Positions 13,490-27,089 of a stretch of 64,000 bases of DNA are shown here, one piece after another; position 1 is the stretch's first letter, and each line of letters opens with the position of its first letter. Made by a program: the position numbers and the translations under genes. The stretch spans positions 868,001 through 932,000 of the forward strand of contig JAQFVV010006504.1 of assembly GCA_028023455.1 (NCBI GenBank). Reading direction: 5' to 3'. This stretch comes from Epiperipatus broadwayi (taxonomy: Eukaryota > Onychophora > Udeonychophora > Euonychophora > Peripatidae). The notes beneath the pieces are model-generated. The model saw only the letters and a list, made by a program, of their open reading frames with translations, had not been told where the DNA came from and did no database searches.

Positions 13490-13618
13490 ATGTAATATAT
13501 GCGGGATTCGAACTCAGACTTTCAACATGTGTGTGATCAGATGAGTCAGCAATATGAGATGGCACTGAGAGTAGTGGGTCGTGTGAAAGTCTGAGTTCGA
13601 ATCTCGCATATATTACAT
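13490..13618. repeat. Palindrome with pol III B-box motif in each arm
   Basis: 35-bp arms 13490-13524 and 13584-13618 differ at one position. Each contains GAAAGTCTGAGTTCGAATC or its complement, which meets the B-box core GTTCRANNC. The 59-nt centre is not repeated. The same 19-nt block (one base different) occurs in every monomer of the ribozyme satellite at 40.6-55.5 kb. Confidence 0.75.
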
Positions 13619-14296
13619 TAAACAGTTTGTATATTATATATAATATGTTTATATGTGTGAAAAAATCGTGTAGTGCGATTATAAGAACGTCCATTTGATA
13701 TGTTTACAATCTTGGTTCAAATTTTGGTTGAGTAAAAAATTTTAAAAAAATCAACTGACTTTTTTTTTTTTTTACAAATAACCATCCACAGACAATCTAA
13801 CAAACCGGCTCGTGGTAATTTGATATTATTTTAGCAAAAATTCAAATACGAATGAAAAACTGTATAAATCTTCACCACCAGACAATCAGAAAGCCTAGTG
13901 TGTTCTTATTTATCAATGATTCTGTATATGGAGCTATTGGAGAAGAATTGTTCAACAGTGAATATTTTAAACACGGCTTATTTATATATATTATCGAAAA
14001 ATGAAAATGATTTGCCTATAAATAAATAATACCAAAAAAAGTTATTTAACAAATAATTATGCAATATTTATTGTTAAATAATCTTTTTGTGTGATTTAGA
14101 TGTATATGTATGTGATCAATCAAATTTTAGATTGATACTTTTCATTTTTTGAATAACTCGAAATATTTCCTAGAGTATAAATTTTCAGACAAATATCTCT
14201 CCTTCTACGTATATTTCAAAAATAATCCTCTGTTTGTAAATGAAGCTTGAATCTTTCGCTTCTCCACATCAGAACTATTAGTGCAATTTATATACA

Positions 14297-14426
14297 AATA
14301 TCGTGATGGTGTCAAGCGTTTGGTGGCCTAGTGGTTAGCATGGCTGCCTTCCAAGCAGCTGGCCCGAGTTCGCTTCCCGGTCAACGCATTTGACGTATGA
14401 AAAAAAATAAAAATATTGTGATGGTG
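14297..14426 (+). mobile_element. Minimal tRNA-Gly(TCC)-derived SINE, copy 2
   Basis: Body 14316-14387 folds as tRNA-Gly: acceptor GCGTTTG with TCAACGC, anticodon loop CTTCCAA (anticodon TCC) on a perfect GCTGC/GCAGC stem, and a T-arm with TTCGCTT. It is followed by TTTGACGTATG and an A-rich tail. Target-site duplications at 14297-14311 and 14412-14426 (AATATYGTGATGGTG) match at 14 of 15 positions. The A58 to C change in the T-loop breaks the B box and argues against a functional tRNA. This is the best-preserved tRNA fold of the three copies. Confidence 0.88.
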
Positions 14427-16077
14427 ACTTCTTTGATTTTAATAAATGCATTTATTTGCTATCAAATATACACGGCGCATATCATCACAATATATATACG
14501 GTTCAAGTGATTAATCGATTTATATTAATAATAACCGGCTAATATTAATAATAATCGAATGAAAAGTTAACATAAATAATTTAGAAGGATTTATCGCATG
14601 AACCGGAGATTATTAATAATTCACAACTATCAACAGTAAATATAATATTTTGCAATAGATTCAGTTCGAGGCTAGCTAAGAGCGGAAAAACCATATCAGT
14701 AACCGTAAACATTTATCAAAAAAATCAATAAAAAATCATGTCAATCAACTCTTTGGAGGATAAATTTATCAAAAATAAATAAATAAATGGCATAAATATG
14801 AATTTAATTCTCTAGGTAACTTTGGTTATAATTTTCTAGGAATTCTTGAATGTGTAAAAACATGTTTTTTGCCGACAGAAAGAAATTTTTTATTGCAATT
14901 AATGAAGTTCCAAATATTGAAATAAGTCTAAGAGAGTGTGTTATCATGAATTCATTCCAATATTACAAATGTACGGGCGATTGTAACTCAAATTATTGCA
15001 ATTCTAAAAAGTTAAAAACCCTTCAAAAGAGAAGCGTAAATAATCGTGTGTGTGTGCTGAAAATCAGATATATTAATCTTTAACTTGGATTAAAGTTTAT
15101 ATCTGTGCTAGAGAATATCTCTAGTTTAATAAATGACTAGTAATAATCATTACGTGTTTATCAAAAAGTTGATATAGTAAAAGTTGGGAGAGGAGTAAAT
15201 TGACGCTTGAAAATAAAAATGAGACAATTTGCTCTACATAAATACTCTTCATGTAATAAAGATATATATGACAGATGGTAACTTGGGCAAAGTGATGAAT
15301 GCTAGTTCAGCACGAAATGCGTCTTGGGGGTTACTTGTCTTTTATTGTATCTCTATTTATAGGAATTTTTTTATGAAAATAAAAATATGGAAGTTGTCTA
15401 TCTATAAAAAAAAAAATCTCTTCGTTATTCCAAGAGCCACAGAAGCTCATCCTACAAAAATAAATAGTTTGTTTATAACTTATATAATAAAGTATACTTA
15501 CAAGAATTTATTTGTATAATAAATTACGTATGTATATTTTAATAATAATGTAAGAAATATTATAAAACATACTTCTATTAAATTTACCAGGCTTCATTGC
15601 TAATTTTTAATATTTACCGGTAGACGCAATTATCGTATGTTAGTAATTATGTGGACCAAAAGATGCGGCTATTATTAATATTAGCCGGTTATTATTAATA
15701 CTAACAACATATATTACATGAACTGTAACATACATATGTATACATGTGGTATGTAATCTATTAATATAACTCTATTCACTTATCCTCGCTTTGGATGCGG
15801 ATAATTTATTTTCACATTAAGACATCCACTCTATAACGAATATGTATGTAATAATTGACTATTCCATCTAAATATGTAAACAATCAAATTTTAGATGTTA
15901 TAATGCGATCTTGAATGAAATCATAAATTATCTTCCAGTATAAAAATTTCCAAACCAATCTGTTTCTGTACACATTTGCTTCAAGTCACAATGAGAATAT
16001 TTTTATATAAATTAAACTATCGATTCTGATGTAATAATTCGGATATTCATCCTCGTCAATACAATATTGTTTTTGAA
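14427..16077. other. AT-rich non-coding DNA
   Basis: Short open frames at 14850-15083 and 15229-15519 lack any family resemblance I can name and look like chance frames. Confidence 0.5.
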
Positions 16078-16122
16078 ACACACACACATATATATATATA
16101 CAGAGAGAGAGAGAGAGAGAAT
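16078..16122. repeat. Compound (CA)n(TA)n(GA)n microsatellite
   Basis: CACACACA, then TATATATA, then a GA run in immediate succession. Confidence 0.9.
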
Positions 16123-18179
16123 GATGGTTTGGAAATTTTTTCACTAAGAGAATGTTTACAATAATAGATTTCATTCAAAAAATGCACTATAATATCTGAA
16201 ATGTAATTGTATACTTGCATTTTAGATTTAACAATCAATTCTGCTTATATAAATGTGACTGTGATCATGGAATTAGTAAGCCTAAAAGGTTGTAATACAA
16301 ACAATTCACACAGCAAACTCAGCAAGGCATTTTAATGTGCTTATAAATAACCTGTATTTTTTAATATCAATTCTAATTTACAAATTACACAAAATTTTAA
16401 ATTATCTACAATTTTTGTAATAATTTTTACAGCCTATATTTTCGTATAATAATAAAGAAATAAATTCAATTTTTTTCTAAATTTGAAAGTTTTAGTCCTT
16501 TCAAATATTGGCGATTGATTTATCTATCATCTATAAAAACATGATAGTTGGATAAAAATGGATATCTGTTGCCTAATTGATAAATTAGCAATGACATGAG
16601 GAAATTGGTACTATTTACAAGTTCCTTAAAATATTTCTAATTTTGACATGAAATGTTGTTGTGAGAGAGTAGTTGATTTGTTTATTCCATATATAGTATT
16701 AGGTATTATCAAAGTTATATGTCTAATAGCCAAAATGTATTTATGGAAATTTATTAAAATTACTTGAATTTACATTTTGACTATTCTTTGAAATTGAAAA
16801 CTAGTTTGAATGTTAAGTTACAAAAATTATCTGTTAAATTAAAGTTTTATCTCTTTCAAATGTTAATTAATAATATACTGGCATCATATGAAAGTATGGT
16901 AGTTATATCAAAGTCATTATATTTCATATAACTTGAAAAGTAGCATTGATGTGAGAAAGTAGACATTATAAGTTTGTTTAATTATCTCACTGAGTTTGAC
17001 TTGTGAATAGTTATTATAATAGTGTATTCAACCCATTTGCTCCATAAATAAGATTATATTATTGCCAAATATAAATGATGAATGATGAGAGAGGCTTTCT
17101 ATGTCCTATGAATTGAAGCATGAAATTGTAACTGTAACATGCTGTAGAAGCTGATTGTTCAAATGCCCCACAGATTTGAGTGGCAAATTGTAACTGTAAG
17201 TATGATGATGAATGAAAACAAAGAAGCTTTATATGCATCATAAATTGAACAAGTCAAATTTTAGCCATATAAATATGGAATAGGATAATTTTAATCCATA
17301 CTACCACATGATTGGATAAGCCAAAATTTTAATGATGTACAATGGGGTAAATTCAAGCTTATTATTTCTATATTTTAAATTTCTAACTTTAAAACTAACT
17401 ATTAGAAATATATTAATGAGACCCAATATTACTTGTTAAATATAATACAGAAACAAAGGAGATATTTTAATGAATCTAAATTATACCTTGAATAATAAAT
17501 AACTATAAATAATTTACTCTAATGGTGTAATCCTTTAACATTCAATAATGTAGATGTGTATTAAAAGTCAAACAAATAACCAAAGTAATATTTCAATATT
17601 CTCAGGGTAAAATAAATAAATTGATAAAAATTAAACACTTTTATATGATCTGTAAATGTAGATAAGTGATGAAATACTAAAGAAAAATAAACTAAGTCAA
17701 TCTTTTAAATAAAATAATTAATTCATATTTTATTTATGCATATATGTGAGAATTACAATAAAACTAAAACAATAACAATAATAACCACATCATACAAGCT
17801 TTTTTATTTAAATAGTGAAACCACACCTTGAATTATTAGCAAGTCCAACTTCTTAACAGATTTTAATACGTTTATACAGAATAACATTCCTTTTAAAATC
17901 TAATGAAAAAATATGTAAAAGAACGAAAAACTAGTGCACAGTTGTAGATTTTATAGAGTGCCAATAATATTTTTATGGTAATATTTAATTGAATATACAA
18001 AAGTTTAATGTGTACATGTTTTTTTTCTAAAAAAATATAAGAGTTCTATGGAAGACGTCTATTAAAGTACTTACATCACAATCATAATTACTGCCAGTCA
18101 GCTTTACAAAATGATTGTTTTTAAAAATTTATTTTGATCTAATCTTAGTTAAATGAAAAAAATAAAAATAAAATTTATT
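16123..18179. other. AT-rich non-coding DNA
   Basis: Nothing beyond scattered short words such as AAATTGTAACTGTAA, which occurs twice at 17.1-17.2 kb. Confidence 0.5.
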
Positions 18180-18870
18180 GCATGGTGTTATGAGTTTTAA
18201 TCTCAAATGTTATACATTCATATTAAAACACTGGATGTATTTCATTATATATTTTTGTTTGAATCACTGTTGATAATGTTTAAATTGACTAAATTATAAG
18301 GCTTTCCAACTATTGTAAAAAAAAATTATTTAGATTCATTGCAGTATTGATTTAAATATTCACTATTTTGAACCTAAGTGTTATGTCAAACCTCTATATT
18401 AGTAAATGAGGCATGAGAAAATTCTCATTAAATATTGTGTTATGCTGGGTTAAAGAATATTTTTAAATATTTATGGTACACTGTTATGAGTCTTAATCTC
18501 AAATGTTATATATATAATAAAGCATTGGAGGTATTCTATTATTTTTTAAATTTGTTTTAATTGTTGGCAATATTTAAATTAAGAAACTCTCAGGCTTGCC
18601 AACTATTGTAAGAAAATCAGTTTGAAGCATATTTGGATACATTGCATGATTGATTTAAATATTTATTCTTTCTGACCAAAGTGCTTTTAATGAAGCCTTT
18701 ATATTTATGCATGATGAATGAGAGTATGTAATTGCTTTATTTTTATTGAACATTGGCTTATGCTAGCTTGGAGAGTATTTTGAGATATTCATTGTATTGT
18801 GTTATGATTCTTAACCTCAAAGGTTATATAATTAATAACATTTTATTTGTATTATATACATATTTTAAAT
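18180..18870 (+). repeat. Degenerate ~300-bp tandem repeat, 2.3 copies
   Basis: The word TGTTATGA(G/T)T(T/C)TTAAYCTCAAA recurs at 18,185, 18,483 and 18,800, with collinear similarity between (CCAACTATTGTAA, GATTTAAATATT). Spacing is about 297 and 317 bp. Copies are well diverged. Confidence 0.7.
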
Positions 18871-19544
18871 TTAAAACTGATCAAAGAATGCAAAAACAAC
18901 AGAATTCCTACAATCAAGGCCACCATGTTGATCACCAAATACCAACAGTGTAACCTTCTGTGAGATGCTAGACTGCAGGAACAAAGGATTGGTTACACAG
19001 GCACCATAACACCTATGAATATGAGTTCTCTTATAGACAACATAATAACTAATTATAATTGTTAAAATGCCAGATTCTTTTATCAACTTAAATCTTATCT
19101 AAGGTTTCATTTTATTTAATTTAAATGAAAATATAGATTTTTCTTACAAATTTAAATAATTTCATCTCAGGTTCTAAATGTTTATATCTCAGGGTTCAAA
19201 ATTAAAATGCACTTGGAACAAGAAAAATTATAATGATAATAAAATGGGTCAATTATTCAAGTTACACACTAAACATTTTATATTCTTCTCTTAGCTTTGT
19301 CATTAAACATTACTATTTTAAGTAAGCAGAAATATGAATACACAATAATGAATTATTTAAATTCTAAACAACATATGGCTAGCAAATTAAAATGTTTCTA
19401 AATATTTTAAAGTTCTTTAAATACACATTTCTACCATTTATAAATATTTTCAAAATGTTATATCTCCTGATACAACTTTCATTAAGTACTAACATGGGAT
19501 AATGGAACAGGTAGGAAAAATATATTTTATACTACTATCTACAT

Positions 19545-20240
19545 TACAAGTACATTTGCAAATATAAAAAATGAACATAGTATTTTTCTCTCTATAATGC
19601 AGGTAAAACGAACAATAAGCAAAGTAAGTAAATAAATTCTATGTGGCCATTAAAAATGTATTCTAAAATAATTAATAATAAAATTTTATTATGTAAGATT
19701 TTCTGAGTCATGAAGTTCATAATGTTACAATGGCAACAAAACAGAAACATATTTAATTAATAGCAAAAAATATTTATTTACAGCATATGACAATATTTAT
19801 ACAATAAAATATTTATTTACAATAAGCATCTTTTTTTTTTATTTAACAAACTAACAAAATATTAATAAATTTTACACATAAGTGTCTCTTTCTATAAAAC
19901 ATCACATAAAAATTTACAATCAAGCAATTATCATCACCCAGAAGTTTTCACTTTTATCTAATGCAATCTTTCTTTAAATATTATACATGCAGAGTAAAAC
20001 AATACACCTTTATGTCTATATTCAGGCTACCACTAAGACATTATATACTTTACAAAGTAAAACTAGGTTTAAAAATTAGTATGGAGACACTTTTTATAAA
20101 TTTACAAAAATATGAAAAATAATATGCAAAATAGCCACAATAATATAATATTACTAACACCTATGATGGGTGAAACAATTAATATGCTCGATACTCACAT
20201 TGTACTTTAAATTTAAGTTGTAGAGAGCTAATAATATTTA
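19545..20240 (+). repeat. Dispersed repeat, partial copy A
   Basis: Collinear with 57,640-58,340: shared blocks include CTATAATGCAGG, AAAATATTTATTTACA and CCTATGA-GGGTGA in the same order. Non-coding; class unknown. Confidence 0.6.
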
Positions 20241-20646
20241 AATGGTATGTTTGTTATATTAGCTCATTTCACCTACTATGTCACATAATAGTATCTTTTC
20301 CCCAGTTCAAACCCTCCCAAGTTTGTGTATATTAACTCAACTTGATTATAAATAGTATATATAAAGGGTATTTGCATGTATGTGTGCATATTATGTATAA
20401 ATGTATTGTAATAATTATATGTTTATGTTTAAAGCATGTGTATTAAAATAAATTTAAAATGTAGAATTAAAATAAGTTGTGTGTACATTGTTATATGTGT
20501 TGAATCACCTACATATATATATACAAAGGAAACTATAATGCAGTAAATTTAAAATCATTTCCACTCTTTTGAATTAATATAGATTTGAATTATTATAAGT
20601 TAAAAACTCTTCATTTATTTGCCTTAGCATATAAATTTCAATTTGT

Positions 20647-20659
20647 GGGGGGGGGGGGG
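20647..20659. repeat. G13 homopolymer beside CA/TA tract
   Basis: A run of 13 G, very unusual in this AT-rich DNA, followed by CACACACATATATA. A T14 run lies 40 bp further on. Confidence 0.9.
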
Positions 20660-21054
20660 TCACACACATATATAGTAAAATATTTACAAAACTTAAATTT
20701 TTTTTTTTTTTAAAAAAAGTTGTAATTCTTAGGTGCAAGTAATTAATAAAACTCATATTGGAATTTGAAATTGTTTTTTTAAAAAAGATAATAAGTTAAG
20801 AACAATGCTTGAACCTGACTTGGTTTTAAAATAAAAGTTAAAATTCTTAGAAAGACCAGGGTCAGCAATTTAAAAGAAGTTAAGATTGAACTTCTGTATA
20901 GATTTAAAAATACTAAACTAAGAACAATGCTTCAACTAAGAAAGGATGCTAAGTTAACAAAGAAAAAGGCCAAGGGTTTTATTTTTTATAGATTTTAGGG
21001 TCCAGATGAAATTATAGCTAATCTTCAAAAATGTTGTAAACATATTTTATAGCT

Positions 21055-21362
21055 TATAGGAGGAGGGGGTAGACAGAGCCTGTATAAAACTCTCAATTAT
21101 TGTAATTGAGGTTCAGTCTTTATTATCTATATATAGTAAGTGTTGCTAGTCAAAAGACTTTATTTGAAAATGATGTTTGACAGCTAAAAAAGGCCAGTTG
21201 CTGCCTTGTGAGACAGATCTACAACTATGGATAGAGTGTAAACAAGATGTCTGCCCAGAAGAAGGTGAACCAGTGCAGCCAGGAATAGCAGTGCTGATGC
21301 CATGGAAAAGACTCGCCAAGAAAGAAATCGGTAATATTCAACTGCAGAGCTCTTTTGACTAA
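21055..21362 (+). other. GC-richer block with possible exon or LTR remnant
   Basis: Composition rises sharply compared with its neighbours. There is a TATAAA at about 21,084, an 8-bp perfect hairpin (CTCAATTA/TAATTGAG) just after it, and an open frame 21,177-21,362 (61 codons, Cys/Glu/Pro-rich, no family recognised). A GTAATA word near 21,332 could be a splice donor and a pyrimidine stretch ending TTATAG near 21,625 an acceptor, but neither is established. It could be a decayed LTR, an exon, or neither. Confidence 0.3.
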
Positions 21363-21830
21363 ATTTATTAAAGAATATCTAAAACTCTAAGCTAGTTAAT
21401 CTGTACACCAACTTCTAAATCTTAAAAAATGTTATAATTAAAAGCTAATTTAAATCATTAAAATATCATGTTAAACTTTTAAAATAATACCTGTAAACTT
21501 TTCTATTTATTAAATTAAATTCTAAAACTGTAAATGCTTGTTAAATGATAACTTATTCAGTTATTATATTACTATCTAATCTGAGATTATGCCTTTCTTA
21601 TTTGTTTATATATGTTTATTTTATAGTTTATGCTGTAATGGTCAGAATTCGTATGTCTTGTTAACTAGTTGCACAATCCTTCCACCACATTCGAAGAGCA
21701 GAACCACAGGTGGATTCAGAGCCTGCAGTACCAGATTTGAACCTAGTAGATTGACTACACAACATTACTATTGAATTTCAAAAATCTTACATGCTTTCAC
21801 TTTTCAGCAAAAAACTTTTATTATTGATTA

Positions 21831-21862
21831 CAGTTTTGACTGTACAATGCAGTCTTCATCAG
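21831..21862 (-). promoter_or_regulatory. PLE 3'-end stem-loop with hammerhead-like core
   Basis: On the minus strand: CTGATGA (21862-21856), A, a perfect 5-bp stem GACTG/CAGTC around a 7-nt loop, then AAAAC. It lies at the 3' end of the PLE fragment below. It looks like the catalytic strands of a hammerhead with G12 changed to A and no cleavage strand. Confidence 0.5.
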
Positions 21863-22865
21863 ATCTACAAAATTTGAACACACACAAAAATACAACCATT
21901 AAAATACATTATTTTATATAAAATTATTAAATTCTATCAAACTTTTAAATTTTTTTAAAAATATTTCCTAATCTTTTCAATTCATATAATATCTTTAACA
22001 CATTTACCATCCTATTTTATATTCTTTTAAAATCTTTTCTATCCTCTTTCTCTATAACATATACCTATACATATAACTTTAATACATATAACATTTACAT
22101 TATAAAGTAATTTTAATTACACTACTCCAAAAAAAAATAATCACTATCAATATAATCTTTCTTTATCTTTTATTCTAACTAAATACTTATTTCCATTCGT
22201 ATTACCTTCTTAATTATTCCATATAAAATCTTCTTATCTTATTTTATTCTTTCAACTTTCTCTATCCTCCATCTTACTCTAGTAATTCAACTTCCTTTTA
22301 ACCTCTCTTTCATATTCTATCCTACAGCTTCCTCTATTAACTATTTTTATAACTTAATATTTTTTATTATTTCTATCACACCCAAAAAACTTCCTTTTCT
22401 CTTATACTATTATTCTTTTTAACCCTCCCTCATTTTTATTAAGATTTGGTTTAATTTTTTTTATAAATATTGCTTCCTTTATTTTCATATCTCTTATTTT
22501 ATCTGTGTAACTAATCATTCTAATGCTCTCTTTCCCAGTATTATGACCTGTTTTCATAATATACATATATATTGATGACCTTTTATCGTATTTATGCTGT
22601 ACTAATCTAACATATATAGATTTTTTTGTTTTTCCCACATACTTATTTCTAATTCTTTATCTTTACATATTTTACATTCTATTTCATAAACCCCATTAAT
22701 ATTCCTCTTCTCCTCATTAATATGTTTATTATCTAATATGTCCATCACCTTGTTTCTCTTTCTGTTCACTATTCTATACTTTATAGTATTCTTAAAAGGT
22801 TTATTAATTGTTCTAATAATTCTATTTATCCCATTAACTACTCTATTATCATTAGTTTTAAACAT
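21838..22865 (-). pseudogene. Penelope-like element 3' fragment (GIY-YIG endonuclease)
   Basis: Two overlapping minus-strand frames (22,865-22,602 and 22,638-22,402) make up one protein split by a frameshift. The first holds GVYEIECKICKDK, the GIY-YIG opening with its Cys pair. The second continues GKTKKSIYVRLVQH and ends with KEAIFIKKIKPNLNKNEGG, the usual PLE C-terminus. In a full PLE this domain nicks the target for reverse transcription. The reverse transcriptase part is missing upstream, so this is a 5'-truncated dead copy. The 3' flank down to about 21,838 is non-coding and ends in the stem-loop listed separately. Confidence 0.85.
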
Positions 22866-25800
22866 TACTATGGGACAACGTACCTACCACCACATTAGCA
22901 AACATCTTTCTAGGCCATGGGGGTCAGGGAAATCCCAGAGACTAATTAACTATTTAAAATGGTTGTTACTATTATTCTAATAAATGACCTTTCTATATTT
23001 AATTATTTCAATGTGAGACACCATGGCTATAGGATATTAAGGAAGAGTCATACAGATGCAGTTATTACTAAAATACTATATATATTTAATATTAATCTCA
23101 AATGTGGTTACATATTTGAGTTCGGTAATTTCTGAAACTCCTTATACAAAATTAAATTATTAATATAACCTTATTTTTTTGGATCTGGCCCTTTGGGTAT
23201 TTAATGGAAATACAAGGACTCCATGCCTAATATTAATGATATTAGCCATCATGTGAGGTCAATATGTAATGAGATATGCAGCCATGAATATGCTCACCTC
23301 AACAATAGATTATATATTCAAAAGTTTTATCTGTGTAACTCATTCTAAGAGTCCTGTTATTGGAGGGCAGATAATGTGGGAGACTTGGGAAGTGTAATCA
23401 TAAGCATATAATGAAAAGATAAAAACGGATGAAAGGTGTTATTTGTAGAGATGTCAAGTAATAATTAAGTAGCAAATTGGGATATGATGAGCCATTGAGA
23501 AATATAAAACTCATGGATGGGCTTTCTTTTGGGGACTTTACAAAACCAGTCATAATCACAGGTTTGAGTGTATGGGAACTTCTTCCACTGTTACTACCCG
23601 ACCACATGACTGACTCAACTATCCATTGGAGCACTTCCAAATATGCTCTTCTGTATGGGAGCAGAACGATACCCTTGAGCATAGTATCCAGTGATTTCCA
23701 TGGCTTTAAATGAGAGGATTTGGCATTACTATACTATAACACCTATTGTTTATAGAACATAATAATATTTATATTTAATAATCACTTAAAAATAATAATC
23801 CACCCCCAAGGCCCACATTTAGAGTTATTTACTTGCAAGCCCTTAAATAACCAAATTGGTTTGTCAAATATAAGTAAATCAAATATAAACCAATTAATAA
23901 TAATAATAAAGAGATCAAAATTCTATGTTATGTCTATTGCCAAGTTGAGATATCCATCTACAATAAATTATAGTACAACCACATTAATAACTAATTATGA
24001 AGATAGGATGCCTCTCTCTGATCATAACAATTTATTTGAATACAATATAATAAAAAGGGGAGAGTATAGTAATATAAAATGAGAACACATTCAACAAATA
24101 AAATATTTACAAATAAGAATAGATAATTTCCAAGCCAGCAGCTTTATCAATATCATATGAATTTATTATAATTATATTAGTGTAATGGTTTTGCACATTT
24201 TGGTGTAGATTATGAAACCTAGTATTTAATAAAGCTAATGATCTAGATCAGAAATTATTTAGGCTGAAATCAATTACATCAATAAATAAATAAATAATAA
24301 ATGGATACCCAAGTTAAAAGGGAAAAATTTGATATTAATTGGACATTTAATAGAGTTACAAATTCTTAATTATTATAGTTTCAACAGAGTTTACATAATA
24401 AGAAAGTTGTATATAAATATATAGATTTGAGAAACGAGCTGTAGTTAAAAGGGTCAAAGTTCTTAGCAATTTTGGGTACCAGTTATTTTTGAGTTCAGAT
24501 GAACATGCATGTTTCTGAGTGATCATTTCTTGTCCATTTGAACATTAAGCAGCAGTTTTTCTTCAACAGTTTATTTCATGTCATTAGTAGCATTTTGATC
24601 AGACAGCAGCATATGGATTTAACAATAATTCAGTTTATTTTCAAGCAAGCAGGGTATCCAGCATATTTACCATTCTCCAGAGGAGAACAACATGCCTACT
24701 CCATAGCAAGATATAACATAACAGCATAATTTAATAAAAAATAATATTTCAACTATGGTATAAATCAGAAGAGTGAGCCAACAAAACAAACAAAGGAAAG
24801 AGAGCCAACAATTATAAAGATCTGACATTATATACTCTTTTTCTTTCTCTTCCCTTATCTTGTGGATCCATCTAACATTAAGTAGTTATTTCCTTTATGG
24901 TCCATTAAGTAATATCTGCAATTAATTTAATGCATTAGAAGCACACATTCAGTTTATACTTTCAATCTGAGAAATTTTGCTTAATACTTTCTTTTGTATT
25001 TTACTTCTGATTTGATTATAATGCATACGTTTCTTACAACTAATTAAAAAGCTTTTAGGGATTTCTCAGTATTCTATTGTCTCTCCCCACCCACTATGAC
25101 TTTGCAATTTTACTTAAGCAAGGGAATTTTTATTTTTATACATTTATACATTTAAGAGTTAAAAACCAGATTTTATAATTTACAAATTAAAATGTTATTA
25201 ATAAAATTGCCCTAAATAATTATTTACACCAAAAAATATTAAATATTATAAATTTAAACAATTTATTTAAAGTGTGTTATTTAATTTAATATTTATCTGA
25301 TATTGGAGTGTGTGTGTACACACAGCATATTTAATAAGCATTTATATATATATATAATACTGTTATATGCACACAGTCCAATATTGAGGGTTTAGATTTA
25401 GGTGAAATGGAGGAGTAGATAGAAGATGATAGAACAACATATAACAGGTGAAACTAAGTTTTGAACTTGAATCTTATTGTTTCAATGCTTTGCCCAGTTC
25501 AGAACAGAGACTGATTCTATAAATGAAACTTGGGGGAGAGATGATTAGAAGCTCTCTCATAATTTAGTAATGTCACTCTTTAGCACACACACATAAATCT
25601 CCACTCTTAAAACTTAAATACATTCATTAAACTATTATGTTTAGTTTATTATTGTTGTTAAAACCAGGTTTGCACATTAATAAAATAATTGGTTAATAAA
25701 TGCAAGAATGAGTTATAAAGCATATTATATGTGTAATGCTTAAATCCCAGATATGCTTTAACTTATAGTATAAACTATGCAGATTTGTCAATAAATTAGA

Positions 25801-27089
25801 TTACATTAAGTATCCCTTTAGCATGTTTTAAGAATGCTAATTCAAGAACTGGTGTAGAGTATTTTCACAGACTGAAACTATAGAATTTGCTTATGTTAAG
25901 TTAAATATTAATTGATATTGTATTTAGTTTAGTGAAGGTGTCTTTAGAAAGCACATACATGCTTTTAGGTCTTTCTGTATGTTTATTATATGAATGGGTT
26001 TCTGGTTTTAATGGCCATTCCATATACTTAGTTCAGATAGCTTTTCTTTAGAATTGGACCACAAGGATCCAGATTGTTTTTATGGGCTGCTCTGATAACC
26101 AAACTGAATGTTCTCCTAATTCACAGCAAGATTTACAGTCCTCAGGAATCACAGAGTAAGAAATCCCATGATCAATGGCACAGTCAAGATGCACACATCT
26201 CTAGTAATATATAACACCATAGTATCTAAAGTCCTACTACAAAACTCCAGTTCACCCTTCCATAATGTTAAGAATAGTTCAGCATTGATCTGAATCAGTA
26301 ATCTAGTTGTGTATATATTAATCTGCATAGGGAGCAAATAAATGCTCGATTTGTATTGTTAATATATATAATTATTATTAATTATTTTTAAATATATAGC
26401 CATAGCAAAACTCTAGAAAGGGTGTAGTGTAAATAAAGCATGATTGGCCATAGATTATAATATTCAAATTGTTAATTTTATAATAAATAAATTAATAGAA
26501 TGCATAACGATGAGCTTATGTAATGATTCACTCATCAATATTGTGAGCACCTGTGAATAAAATCAATGCACTTGTTATTTACTGTCTTTGTTAAGTAAAT
26601 CTGTCTATTTAAACTATATTGAATTATAATATTGTGTAGTATCTTTTTCCAATCTTCTGAAATTCCTCCATATCTCAATAATTTAGTTCATATTTCATTA
26701 GAATATGAATATGCATTATCTAATTAACCATATATGTGTGTGTTTGGTTAAATTATTAGTGATTTTGTTATTATTCCCTGAGTCTCATCTTCCACCCTTT
26801 ACTACTGCCATCAAGCAAATTAAGAAACTCTTAGTGTGGCCTCATATATGTCATCCATACAATAGTAAATCATGGAGCTTTGGTGAAGGAGCTGATGTGC
26901 AATTGGATTCAAGGTCTCAACCACTTATCTAGATCAGCCTTGATATATATTGCCAAAAGTCTGGATTTTTTTGTGTGAATGTACAAATATAGCCATTACA
27001 ATATATTATAAAGATTGACATGTCAGATAATATAACATACTAAAATATGCATTATATTAAATTCCAGGCAATGTGGATAATGAAAAATA
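22866..27089. other. Non-coding DNA with slightly GC-richer patch at 23.4-23.7 kb
   Basis: Overlapping frames on both strands at 23,398-23,713 (94 and 78 codons) fall in a GC-richer patch that may be a decayed element. No domain is recognisable. A small inverted repeat (ATATTGGAGTGTGTG and its partner) lies at 25,293-25,388. Confidence 0.4.

Noticed and set aside
14316-14387. Functional tRNA-Gly(TCC) gene
   Set aside because: Target-site duplications, A tail and the T-loop A58 to C change show a retroposed SINE copy.
25293-25388. Small transposon with terminal inverted repeats
   Set aside because: Arms of about 20 bp are made largely of GT/CA and TA simple sequence; no target duplication.
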